Assembly: GCA_019246455.1 (NCBI GenBank)
Contig: JAFAQJ010000375.1
Location: 1 to 5,200 of the forward strand
Source: Pseudolabrys sp.
Lineage (GTDB): Bacteria; Pseudomonadota; Alphaproteobacteria; Rhizobiales; Xanthobacteraceae
DNA length: 5,200 nt
Direction of reading: 5' to 3'
Position 1 is the first letter of the stretch. Each line of letters begins with the position of its first letter. Positions 1 through 4,922 of this stretch are shown here, piece after piece. The translations under genes and the position numbers were made by a program. Under the pieces are notes generated by a model. That model did no database searches. It saw only the letters and a list, made by a program, of their open reading frames with translations, and was not told the origin of the DNA.

Positions 1-46
1 TCGAGGCTTGCGATACGTTCCGCGCGGCGAATTTGTAGGACGGTCC

Positions 47-610
47 ATGCCGGGCATCGACGAAACGCGCGCCTTTGTTCCCCTCAAGATCGCGGTGCTG
101 ACGGTCTCGGATACGCGCGAATTGGCGGACGATAAATCCGGGCAGACGCTAATCGAACGCATCCGCACGGCAGGTCACATTGTGGCCGAGCGCGGCATCG
201 TGACCGACGACGTCAAGAAAATCCGCCAGCGCGTGAAGGCCTGGATCGAGGACAAGTTCATCGATGTGGTCATCACGACCGGTGGCACCGGCTTCACCGG
301 GCGCGACGTGACGCCGGAAGCGGTCGAGCCGCTGTTCGAGAAGAAGATGGATGGTTTCTCGGTGATGTTTCTGCTGGTCAGCGAGCGCAAAATCGGAACG
401 TCCGCGATTCAGACGAGAGCGACGGCGGGCGTCGCGCAGGCGACCTACATTTTCTGCCTGCCGGGCTCGCCGGGCGCTTGCAAGGACGCCTGGGACGAAA
501 TCCTCGTCCACCAGCTCGATTATCGCTACCGGCCCTGCAATTTCGTCGAGATATTGCCGCGGCTCGACGAGCATCTGCGAAGGCCCAAAGCAAAAGGGGC
601 TACGGCTTAA
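47..610 (+). CDS. moaB: MoaB-family molybdenum cofactor biosynthesis protein
   Basis: This is a MoaB/MogA-type molybdopterin-binding protein of 187 residues, acting in the cytoplasm in the late steps of molybdenum cofactor synthesis. The family fold is visible throughout: an N-terminal strand KIAVLTVSDTR at residues 14-24, the pterin-binding loop TTGGTG at 77-82 followed by GRDVTPEA at 85-92, KIGTSAIQTRA at 115-125, and LPGSPGACKDAWDEIL at 138-152, ending in RPCNF. Length is close to the roughly 170 residues of E. coli MoaB. ATG at 47 is chosen over an upstream in-frame TTG at 8 because AGGA at 37-40 sits 6 nt before it, and related proteins, as I recall them, begin MPGIDETR. In E. coli the MogA paralogue does the adenylylation and MoaB's role is unclear; in genomes with only one of them MoaB may be the active enzyme. 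Its last 11 bp overlap the 3' end of the reverse-strand neighbour. Confidence 0.93.
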   Translation: MPGIDETRAFVPLKIAVLTVSDTRELADDKSGQTLIERIRTAGHIVAERGIVTDDVKKIRQRVKAWIEDKFIDVVITTGGTGFTGRDVTPEAVEPLFEKKMDGFSVMFLLVSERKIGTSAIQTRATAGVAQATYIFCLPGSPGACKDAWDEILVHQLDYRYRPCNFVEILPRLDEHLRRPKAKGATA

Positions 611-1532
611 ACTTCAAATCCCAGAATTCCGCCACGACGTCCTTGCTCCAACTCTTGCGCTTCTCACTCCCCGTCAGCGTAAAGCCGGCCTTCTCGTAGA
701 TGTGACGTGCGGCGGAGAGCACGCTGTGCGTCCATAGAGTAATCCCGCGATAACCGGCCTTGCGGGCGAATTTGACGCATTCGTCGACGAGCCGCGCGCC
801 AAGGCCGAGCCCGCGGGCGGCAGGATCGACGAGCAACAGGCGGATGCGCGCAATGCCGGGCTTGTCGTCCTTCACCAGCATCACCGTGCCGACGTTCTCG
901 CCGTTTAGCTCAGCGATCCAGCAGCGCTCTTTCTTCGGATCGAGCTTGTTGATGTAGTCGCCGACGATACCGGCGCACAACCCTTCAAACGGCGCGGTCC
1001 AGCCATATTCTTGGAAATAAAGCTCGCCGTGACGGCTCACGATCCAGCCAAAGTCACCGTAACGTGGCTCGCGCAAAGTGTAATGGCGCTCGCCGTCCGG
1101 TGCGGCATGCAGCAGGTTTTCGATCGTCCCCATCGCGGCGACTAGGCGACGCTGATCAATGGCGGACAGTTTCGATAACGCGCCGCCGGCCTGATCCTGT
1201 GATAATTGGTCAAGCGGCTGAAATGCCTTGCGACCTTTGGCCGTGATCGAGATCAGGCTTTGGCGCGCGTCGTTCGGCGCGGGCCTGCGATCGATCAGGC
1301 TTTGCTTCTCGAAACGCCGGAGCAGGCGGCTGAGGTAGCCGGCGTCGAGGTCGAGACTGTCGCGGATTGCCGTTGCGGTAAGAGGATTGCGGCGCGCGAG
1401 CTCGTAGAGCACACGCGCTTCGGTGAGCGAGAAGGCCGAGCTGAGCCAGTCCTCCTGCAACACGCCGAGGTGCTTAGTATAGAAGCGGTTGAAGCGTCGC
1501 ACCGCGGCGATCCCGTCGTCGAGGTTTGCCAT
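600..1532 (-). CDS. MarR-type regulator fused to GNAT N-acetyltransferase
   Basis: This 310-residue protein joins two complete domains. Residues about 7-140 form a MarR winged helix-turn-helix: FSLTEARVLYELARR at 35-49, recognition-helix region DAGYLSRLLRRFEKQSLI at 63-80, and the wing with RRPAPNDARQSLISITAKGR at 82-101. Residues about 150-308 are a GNAT acetyltransferase with the acetyl-CoA loop R-G-L-G-L-G at 240-245, matching R/Q-x-x-G-x-G, and the C-terminal YEKAGF at 279-284. Such bifunctional proteins are a known family; the acetylated substrate is not established and cannot be read here. ATG at 1532 is the only plausible start: an in-frame stop lies 18 nt upstream with no other start codon between. 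The Shine-Dalgarno match is poor (AGG only 3 nt away). Tandem palindromes directly upstream imply autoregulation. The 3' end is TAG at 602-600, inside the end of moaB. Confidence 0.93.
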   Translation of the reverse strand: MANLDDGIAAVRRFNRFYTKHLGVLQEDWLSSAFSLTEARVLYELARRNPLTATAIRDSLDLDAGYLSRLLRRFEKQSLIDRRPAPNDARQSLISITAKGRKAFQPLDQLSQDQAGGALSKLSAIDQRRLVAAMGTIENLLHAAPDGERHYTLREPRYGDFGWIVSRHGELYFQEYGWTAPFEGLCAGIVGDYINKLDPKKERCWIAELNGENVGTVMLVKDDKPGIARIRLLLVDPAARGLGLGARLVDECVKFARKAGYRGITLWTHSVLSAARHIYEKAGFTLTGSEKRKSWSKDVVAEFWDLKFKP

Positions 1533-1550
1533 GAGCCTAGAATGTGCGGG

Positions 1551-1600
1551 TTAGTTGACTGAGTCAAGTAAATGATTGACTAGGTCAACTAATGGTCAAC
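1551..1600 (-). promoter_or_regulatory. Tandem MarR-type operator overlapping promoter
   Basis: Two palindromes share the form TTGAC-N3-GTCAA. The first core is at 1555-1567, centre 1561, and extends to a 21-bp near-perfect palindrome at 1551-1571 (half TTAGTTGACT against AGTCAAGTAA, one mismatch). The second core is at 1576-1588, centre 1582, and its right half GGTCAACTAA nearly repeats the first site. The centres are 21 bp apart, two helical turns, so dimers would lie on the same face. A further half-site GGTCAAC at 1594-1600 is 11 bp beyond the second half-site and overlaps the stop codon of the upstream gene. Symmetric sites of this size are typical for MarR dimers, and the MarR-GNAT gene begins 19 bp away. 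Read on the reverse strand, each half gives TTGAC, so the -35 element is probably inside an operator. Binding is inferred. Confidence 0.6.
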
Positions 1601-2123
1601 GCGGCGGCGCGGCTCGGGCCGGTAGCAAAACGATGCGACCGGCGCGGCGCATTAGGTCGATCTCGGTCTTGGGACGGTCGCGATGGCCGCCGATCGCGTC
1701 ATAGTGGGAGCGCGCGATCAGTAGGCCCTGTTCGGGGCGTGGCCGCATCAGGCGCAGAAATACTTTCAGGCCGGCGCTCTGGGCGCGGAACGCGGCGGCG
1801 CGGGGCTTATGCGGTTGCTCGCCGACGAAGGTTTCGACCGCATTGACCCAGGACGGGTCGGGCACGGTGCCGGCGCGCAGAAACATCAGCCAGGGCGTGC
1901 GACCGGCGGCGGCGGCGTCCCTGAGCCGTGGGCCGAGCGCGGCCGACGAGGTCATGAAACGCGCACCGGCGACGTCGGCGACGTCCCTGACGGCGTCGTT
2001 TCGTCCGGCGTCAGCGATAATGACTTCGGTGACGAGGCCGCTCACGGCGCCTGGCACCAAAGCCGCCAAAGTCGGCACCAAAACGCGCTCCGATTCGTTC
2101 GACGAGATGATGCAGGTCAGCAT
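1596..2123 (-). CDS. GT2-like glycosyltransferase, degenerate active site
   Basis: The 175-residue product resembles the short family 2 glycosyltransferase-like proteins (GT-A fold) found in rhizobia. Residues 1-8 form the first strand (MLTCIISS, equivalent to the usual S-V-I-I-P), EVIIADAGRNDAVRDVA at 33-49 matches the nucleotide-sugar loop with D38 and D43, and GPRLRDAAAAGRTPWLMFLRAGT at 64-86 matches the stretch that normally ends in H-A-D-T. Here the aspartate of that DXD-like motif is replaced by glycine 85, so metal-dependent sugar transfer is doubtful. There is no signal peptide or membrane segment; the protein appears cytosolic and is shorter than typical GT2 enzymes. ATG at 2123 matches the family N-terminus, though no good ribosome binding site precedes it. 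It is divergent from the radical SAM gene and lies upstream of the MarR-GNAT gene on the same strand, separated by the 63-bp operator gap. Its substrate is unknown. Confidence 0.75.
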   Translation of the reverse strand: MLTCIISSNESERVLVPTLAALVPGAVSGLVTEVIIADAGRNDAVRDVADVAGARFMTSSAALGPRLRDAAAAGRTPWLMFLRAGTVPDPSWVNAVETFVGEQPHKPRAAAFRAQSAGLKVFLRLMRPRPEQGLLIARSHYDAIGGHRDRPKTEIDLMRRAGRIVLLPARAAPPR

Positions 2124-2268
2124 GCGGAACCGGTGGGGCAGCTATCCGTTGCACCATATCATGGGGTCCCCATATCGGGTCCCCACGACTAATGCCGCCT
2201 TAAGTGCCTGTTAGTTGCGTTTTATTTTGTTCTTGTTTTGTTCACTTTGCGCAACTAGGGTCCCTGCC
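2124..2268. promoter_or_regulatory. Divergent intergenic region with GGGTCCC repeats
   Basis: This 145-bp gap must hold the promoters of both the glycosyltransferase gene (reverse) and the radical SAM gene (forward). GGGTCCC occurs three times, at 2164-2170, 2177-2183 and 2258-2264. The first lies in a 13-bp perfect palindrome at 2161-2173 (ATGGGG-T-CCCCAT), and CCATATC precedes the first two copies, making an imperfect direct repeat across 2154-2184. A T-rich tract at 2211-2248 stands out from the GC-rich surroundings and fits a promoter region for the forward gene. I could not assign clear -35 and -10 hexamers in either direction. AGGG at 2257-2260, 8 nt before ATG 2269, is a reasonable ribosome binding site for the radical SAM gene and overlaps the third repeat. 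No gene is seen inside the gap. Confidence 0.4.
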
Positions 2269-3483
2269 ATGGCTCGTTCCCCGACAGCCCTGAGACGCCC
2301 GCCGGCGTTGTCCCCCAAGCTCTCCCAAGAGCGGCCCTCCGCGCCGGCGGGCGATTTCGGCGCGAAGCCCTTCGGCGCGCCTGCCGACGACACGGCGGGT
2401 CTGCTCGGCGTAGCGGTCGACCACGAGCGTCGCCGCGGACGCGGCGCGCAGACCAATGCCGCCGGCCGCTACGAACCGCTCGCGCGCATCGCCTTCGACG
2501 ACGGCTGGCGCTCGCTTGACGAATTGCCGCCGTTCAAGACCACGGTGCAGACCGACGCCACGCGCAAGATCATCACGCGCAACCAGTCGCCCGATATCGG
2601 TTTCGACCGCTCGATCAATCCGTACCGGGGTTGCGAGCATGGATGCGTCTACTGCTTCGCCCGGCCGACCCACGCTTACCTTGGCCTCTCGCCTGGTCTC
2701 GATTTCGAGTCCAAGCTGTTCGTGAAGCCGGAGGCGGCCGAGCTTCTCGAGAAAGAATTATCCGCCACCAACTATGAGCCGCGCGTCATCGCGATCGGCA
2801 CCAACACCGACCCGTACCAACCGATCGAGCGGCGTTACCAGGTGATGCGGCGCATCCTCGAAGTGCTCGACCGCGCCAGTCATCCAGTCGGCATTGTCAC
2901 CAAGTCGGCGCTGGTTTTGCGCGATCTCGACATTCTGGCGCGGATGGCCGAACGCGGTCTCGCCAAAGTCGCGCTGTCGGTGACGACGCTCGATCCGCAG
3001 CTCGCGCGCACGATGGAGCCGCGTGCCGCGACGCCGATGCGGCGCATGGAGGCGTTGCGGCGGCTGTCTCAAGCCGGTGTCCCGACAACAGTGATGGTCG
3101 CGCCGAGCATCCCGGCGATCAACGACATGGACATTGAGCGCATCCTCGACGCCGCGAAGATGGCAGGAGTGAAGGAAGCCGGCTACGTGCTGTTGCGCCT
3201 GCCGCTTGAGGTGAAGGACATTTTCAAGGAGTGGCTCAAGGCGAACTATCCCGATCGCGCCGCCAAGGTGATGAAGATTATTCGCGAGACGCGCGGCGGC
3301 AAGGAATACGACTCGCAATGGCATCTGCGCCAGACGGGCAAGGGCCCTTACGCCTGGCTGATCGGACGGTGTTTCGAGATGGCCTGCGAGAAGCTCGGGC
3401 TCAATCTACAACGTAGTTCATTGCGCACCGACCTGTTCCGTGCGCCGCAGTCGAATTCGCAACAACTGAGCCTGTTCGCATGA
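2269..3483 (+). CDS. PA0069-family radical SAM protein (SplB-like)
   Basis: This 404-residue protein is a cytoplasmic radical S-adenosylmethionine enzyme of the PA0069 family, related to the SplB / 'DNA repair photolyase' group. The hallmark NQSPDIGFDRSINPYRGC at 105-122 leads into the [4Fe-4S] motif C122-x3-C126-x2-C129 (CEHGCVYC). Further conserved stretches are GTNTDPYQPIE at 177-187, ITK-type GIVTKSALVLRDLD at 208-221 and VALSVTTLD at 234-242, as expected for the TIM-barrel strands. The first ~95 residues are variable, proline- and arginine-rich. The tail ends in Q399-L-S-L-F403-A, matching the sliding-clamp-binding consensus. The reaction is not known for this family; spore photoproduct lyase shares the C-x3-C-x2-C spacing. 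ATG 2269 with AGGG 8 nt upstream is preferred to TTG 2215. Its stop overlaps the next start (ATGA), so the VOC gene is co-translated. Confidence 0.94.
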   Translation: MARSPTALRRPPALSPKLSQERPSAPAGDFGAKPFGAPADDTAGLLGVAVDHERRRGRGAQTNAAGRYEPLARIAFDDGWRSLDELPPFKTTVQTDATRKIITRNQSPDIGFDRSINPYRGCEHGCVYCFARPTHAYLGLSPGLDFESKLFVKPEAAELLEKELSATNYEPRVIAIGTNTDPYQPIERRYQVMRRILEVLDRASHPVGIVTKSALVLRDLDILARMAERGLAKVALSVTTLDPQLARTMEPRAATPMRRMEALRRLSQAGVPTTVMVAPSIPAINDMDIERILDAAKMAGVKEAGYVLLRLPLEVKDIFKEWLKANYPDRAAKVMKIIRETRGGKEYDSQWHLRQTGKGPYAWLIGRCFEMACEKLGLNLQRSSLRTDLFRAPQSNSQQLSLFA

Positions 3484-3932
3484 ACACGGAAACCGCGCTA
3501 CCCGAGGGCAATCTGAGCCTCGTGACGCTCGGCGTCGCCAGCCTGCAGCGCAGCATCGCGTTCTATGAAACGCTGGGATTTAAGCGCAAAGCGAAGGCCA
3601 GCGACGGCGTCGGTTTCTTCAAGGCGGGTGCCTGCGCGATCGCGGTGTGGCCGTCGGAAGAGCTGGCCAAGGATGCCAATTTCGCGAACGAGGGCATGGC
3701 GGAGAGCTTCCGCGGCGTTGCGCTCGCCTGGAATTGCCGCTCGAAAGGCGACGTCGATAAGGTAATCAAGCGCGCCAAATCCGCGGGAGCTGTGGTCCGC
3801 AAGCCCGCGCGGGACGTGTTCTGGGGCGGCTATTCGGGTTACTTCGCCGACCTCGACGGCCATCTATGGGAAGTCGCCTACAACCCGCATTTCCCGATGG
3901 CGGAGGATGGGCGGCTAGAAATCCCGGGCTGA
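3480..3932 (+). CDS. VOC family (glyoxalase-fold) protein
   Basis: A 150-residue single-domain-pair protein of the vicinal oxygen chelate superfamily, the fold of glyoxalase I, ring-cleaving dioxygenases and bleomycin resistance proteins. The two βαβββ modules are recognisable: LSLVTLGVASLQRSIAFYETLGF at 12-34 opens the first, and the second ends in FWGGYSGYFADLDGHLWEVAYNP at 114-136. The glutamate E131 in L-W-E-V is at the usual metal-ligand position, but the histidine normally seen in the first strand (H-x-x-L-x-V) is absent, so metal binding and a lyase-type reaction are uncertain. No signal peptide is seen; it should be cytosolic. ATG at 3480 overlaps the TGA of the radical SAM gene by 4 bp and has no clear ribosome binding site of its own, which points to translational coupling. 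It may be an accessory or simply a co-transcribed binding or detoxification protein. Confidence 0.88.
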   Translation: MNTETALPEGNLSLVTLGVASLQRSIAFYETLGFKRKAKASDGVGFFKAGACAIAVWPSEELAKDANFANEGMAESFRGVALAWNCRSKGDVDKVIKRAKSAGAVVRKPARDVFWGGYSGYFADLDGHLWEVAYNPHFPMAEDGRLEIPG

Positions 3933-3947
3933 AGAGCTCTAAGGGGT

Positions 3948-4080
3948 TGTGGCGTTCTGCCACAGCTCGCTTGTGCAGGAATCGTGAGAGGTTCGGTGCC
4001 GTTCCCGGCGGGGGCGCCGGTCCATTGAACTAAGGCTGCACCTGACTGATGGCGGGGGTTTTCCCCGCCATTTATTTTTG
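3948..4080 (+). ncRNA. Possible structured RNA or structured 3' region
   Basis: The 208-bp gap between the VOC gene and rnhB contains several possible stems in a row. TGTGGC/GCCACA pair at 3948-3953 and 3959-3964 around a 5-nt loop. GTGCAG at 3973-3978 can pair with CTGCAC at 4036-4041 and encloses two hairpins: GAATC/GGTTC (3979-3983 with 3990-3994, one G-U pair) and CCGGCG/CGCCGG (4005-4010 with 4015-4020, GGGG loop). The run ends in an intrinsic terminator. This could be a small RNA, a structured 3' untranslated region of the radical SAM-VOC transcript that yields an sRNA by processing, or chance pairing in GC-rich DNA. I recognise no known RNA family and find no convincing promoter at its 5' end. 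It could also act as a terminator-controlled leader of rnhB, but the 60-nt gap to that gene has its own candidate promoter element. Confidence 0.3.
4049..4080 (+). terminator. Rho-independent terminator
   Basis: A 9-bp perfect stem, ATGGCGGGG (4049-4057) with CCCCGCCAT (4063-4071), closes a GTTTT loop and is followed at once by TTATTTTTG. Seven of the nine pairs are G-C. The T-rich tract lies only on the forward side, so it ends forward transcription from the radical SAM-VOC genes, or from a small RNA in the preceding gap. On the reverse strand no T tract follows the stem. Confidence 0.92.
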
Positions 4081-4104
4081 CGGCAACGGGCGCGCGCCTT
4101 TTGA

Positions 4105-4140
4105 TTGACTTGGCGTCCAGTGCCGCGCACTTCTCAAGCA
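4105..4140 (+). promoter_or_regulatory. Candidate promoter region of rnhB
   Basis: TTGACT at 4105-4110 matches the -35 consensus in five of six positions and lies 30 nt before the rnhB ATG, directly after the terminator. No good -10 hexamer is seen 16-18 nt downstream (the bases there read near CACTTC), and a start from it would leave almost no leader. A promoter somewhere between 4080 and 4141 is expected because the terminator would block read-through from the genes before it. Confidence 0.25.
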
Positions 4141-4863
4141 ATGGCCAAGACCTCTCCTCTCAGGAAAGCGAACGGGAAAATCCAAGCACGGCTGCCGCTG
4201 AACGAGCCCGTGCTCAAGCCATCGTTCCGCCGCGAGCGGCGCGCGATGGCACGCGGCGTCTGGCCGATCGCAGGGTGCGACGAAGCGGGGCGGGGGCCGC
4301 TCGCCGGACCCGTCGTTGCTGCCGCCGTCATTCTCGACCCCGACAACATTCCGCGCGGTCTCAACGACTCCAAGAAACTCGACGCCGAAGCGCGCGAAAA
4401 GCTCTACGTGAAAATCTGCGCCAATGCGACGGTCGCCGTCGCCTTCGGCTCGGTCGAGCGCATCGACCGCGATAATATCCTGCGCGCGTCGTTGTGGGCA
4501 CTGGCGCGCGCGGTGAAGGCGCTGCCGGTCGCGCCGAAGCTGGTTTACGTCGACGGCAATATCAAGATCGATTGCGGCTGCGAATGCGAAGCGGTGGTTT
4601 CTGGTGACGCGCTGTTGCATTCGATCGCTGCGGCCTCGATCGTCGCCAAAGTGACACGCGACCGGCTGATGACGCGGCTCGGGCTCGCATTCCCCGGGTA
4701 CGGTTTCGAGCGCCACATGGGTTATTCGGTTCCTGAGCATTTCGCGGCGCTCAAGAAGCTTGGCCCCACGATGCACCACCGCAAGAGCTTCGCGCCAGTC
4801 GCGGCCCGGCTGGTTACGGTCGATGACCAGGATGCGCTGATCGAGAGCCTGTTGCCTCGATAG
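4141..4863 (+). CDS. rnhB: Ribonuclease HII
   Basis: RNase HII cuts the RNA strand of RNA-DNA hybrids and nicks 5' of single ribonucleotides misincorporated in DNA, starting ribonucleotide excision repair. The 240-residue product carries all catalytic acids: D47 and E48 in GCDEAGRGP (45-53, with the G-R-G loop that reads the RNA-DNA junction), D138 in YVDGN, and D174 in [11 protein letters not shown] (164-174). The C-terminal [15 protein letters not shown] at 186-200 and HHRKSFAPV at 212-220 are also typical. It is about 40 residues longer than the E. coli enzyme at the N-terminus, where a basic segment (residues 1-38) precedes the catalytic core; similar extensions occur in rhizobial homologues. 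ATG 4141 is preferred to an in-frame TTG at 4105, although no strong ribosome binding site precedes it. C145-x-C-x-C149 is an unusual cysteine cluster. The next gene begins 59 bp downstream on the same strand. Confidence 0.97.
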   Translation: MAKTSPLRKANGKIQARLPLNEPVLKPSFRRERRAMARGVWPIAGCDEAGRGPLAGPVVAAAVILDPDNIPRGLNDSKKLDAEAREKLYVKICANATVAVAFGSVERIDRDNILRASLWALARAVKALPVAPKLVYVDGNIKIDCGCECEAVVSGDALLHSIAAASIVAKVTRDRLMTRLGLAFPGYGFERHMGYSVPEHFAALKKLGPTMHHRKSFAPVAARLVTVDDQDALIESLLPR

Positions 4864-4922
4864 GCGGGCTTCTCTATTCCTGCCGGTGGTCGTTTGACCC
4901 CGCGCGGGCCCAAAAATTTCCG

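Noticed and set aside
3..38. Possible C-terminal tail of an upstream gene in the forward strand (frame ending E-A-C-D-T-F-R-A-A-N-L, TAG at 36-38)
   Set aside because: The stop overlapping the moaB ribosome binding site would fit an operon, but 11 codons are too few to distinguish from chance and I do not recognise the residues.
8..46. TTG start at 8 for moaB, adding 13 residues
   Set aside because: ATG 47 has AGGA 6 nt upstream and gives the expected family N-terminus; the added residues match nothing I know.
2215..2268. Upstream TTG start for the radical SAM protein, adding 18 hydrophobic residues that resemble a signal peptide
   Set aside because: The residues come from translating the T-rich promoter tract. 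An iron-sulphur radical SAM enzyme acts in the cytoplasm, and ATG 2269 has an AGGG ribosome binding site at a good distance.
2758..3324. Long open frames opposite or out of phase with the main genes, such as the 188-codon reverse frame in the radical SAM gene and the 235-codon reverse frame over rnhB (4072-4779)
   Set aside because: They are arginine-rich shadows typical of GC-rich DNA and overlap genes with clear family motifs.
3973..4042. tRNA-like element on the reverse strand: GTGCAG/CTGCAC as an acceptor-like stem about 70 nt apart with TAGTTCAATGG resembling a D-loop
   Set aside because: There is no TTCRA T-loop with a 5-bp stem, no D stem, and the central hairpin has a 4-nt rather than a 7-nt loop. 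The 3' side does not complete the acceptor stem or end in CCA.
4105..4140. TTG start at 4105 for rnhB, adding 12 residues
   Set aside because: It would begin only 25 nt after the terminator and on a likely -35 hexamer; ATG 4141 gives a full enzyme.
4898..4922. CCCGCGCGGG palindrome before the GT39 gene as a terminator
   Set aside because: It has no loop and is followed by an A-rich rather than T-rich run, so it does not fit an intrinsic terminator on the forward strand; on the reverse strand the T run comes before the palindrome, not after.
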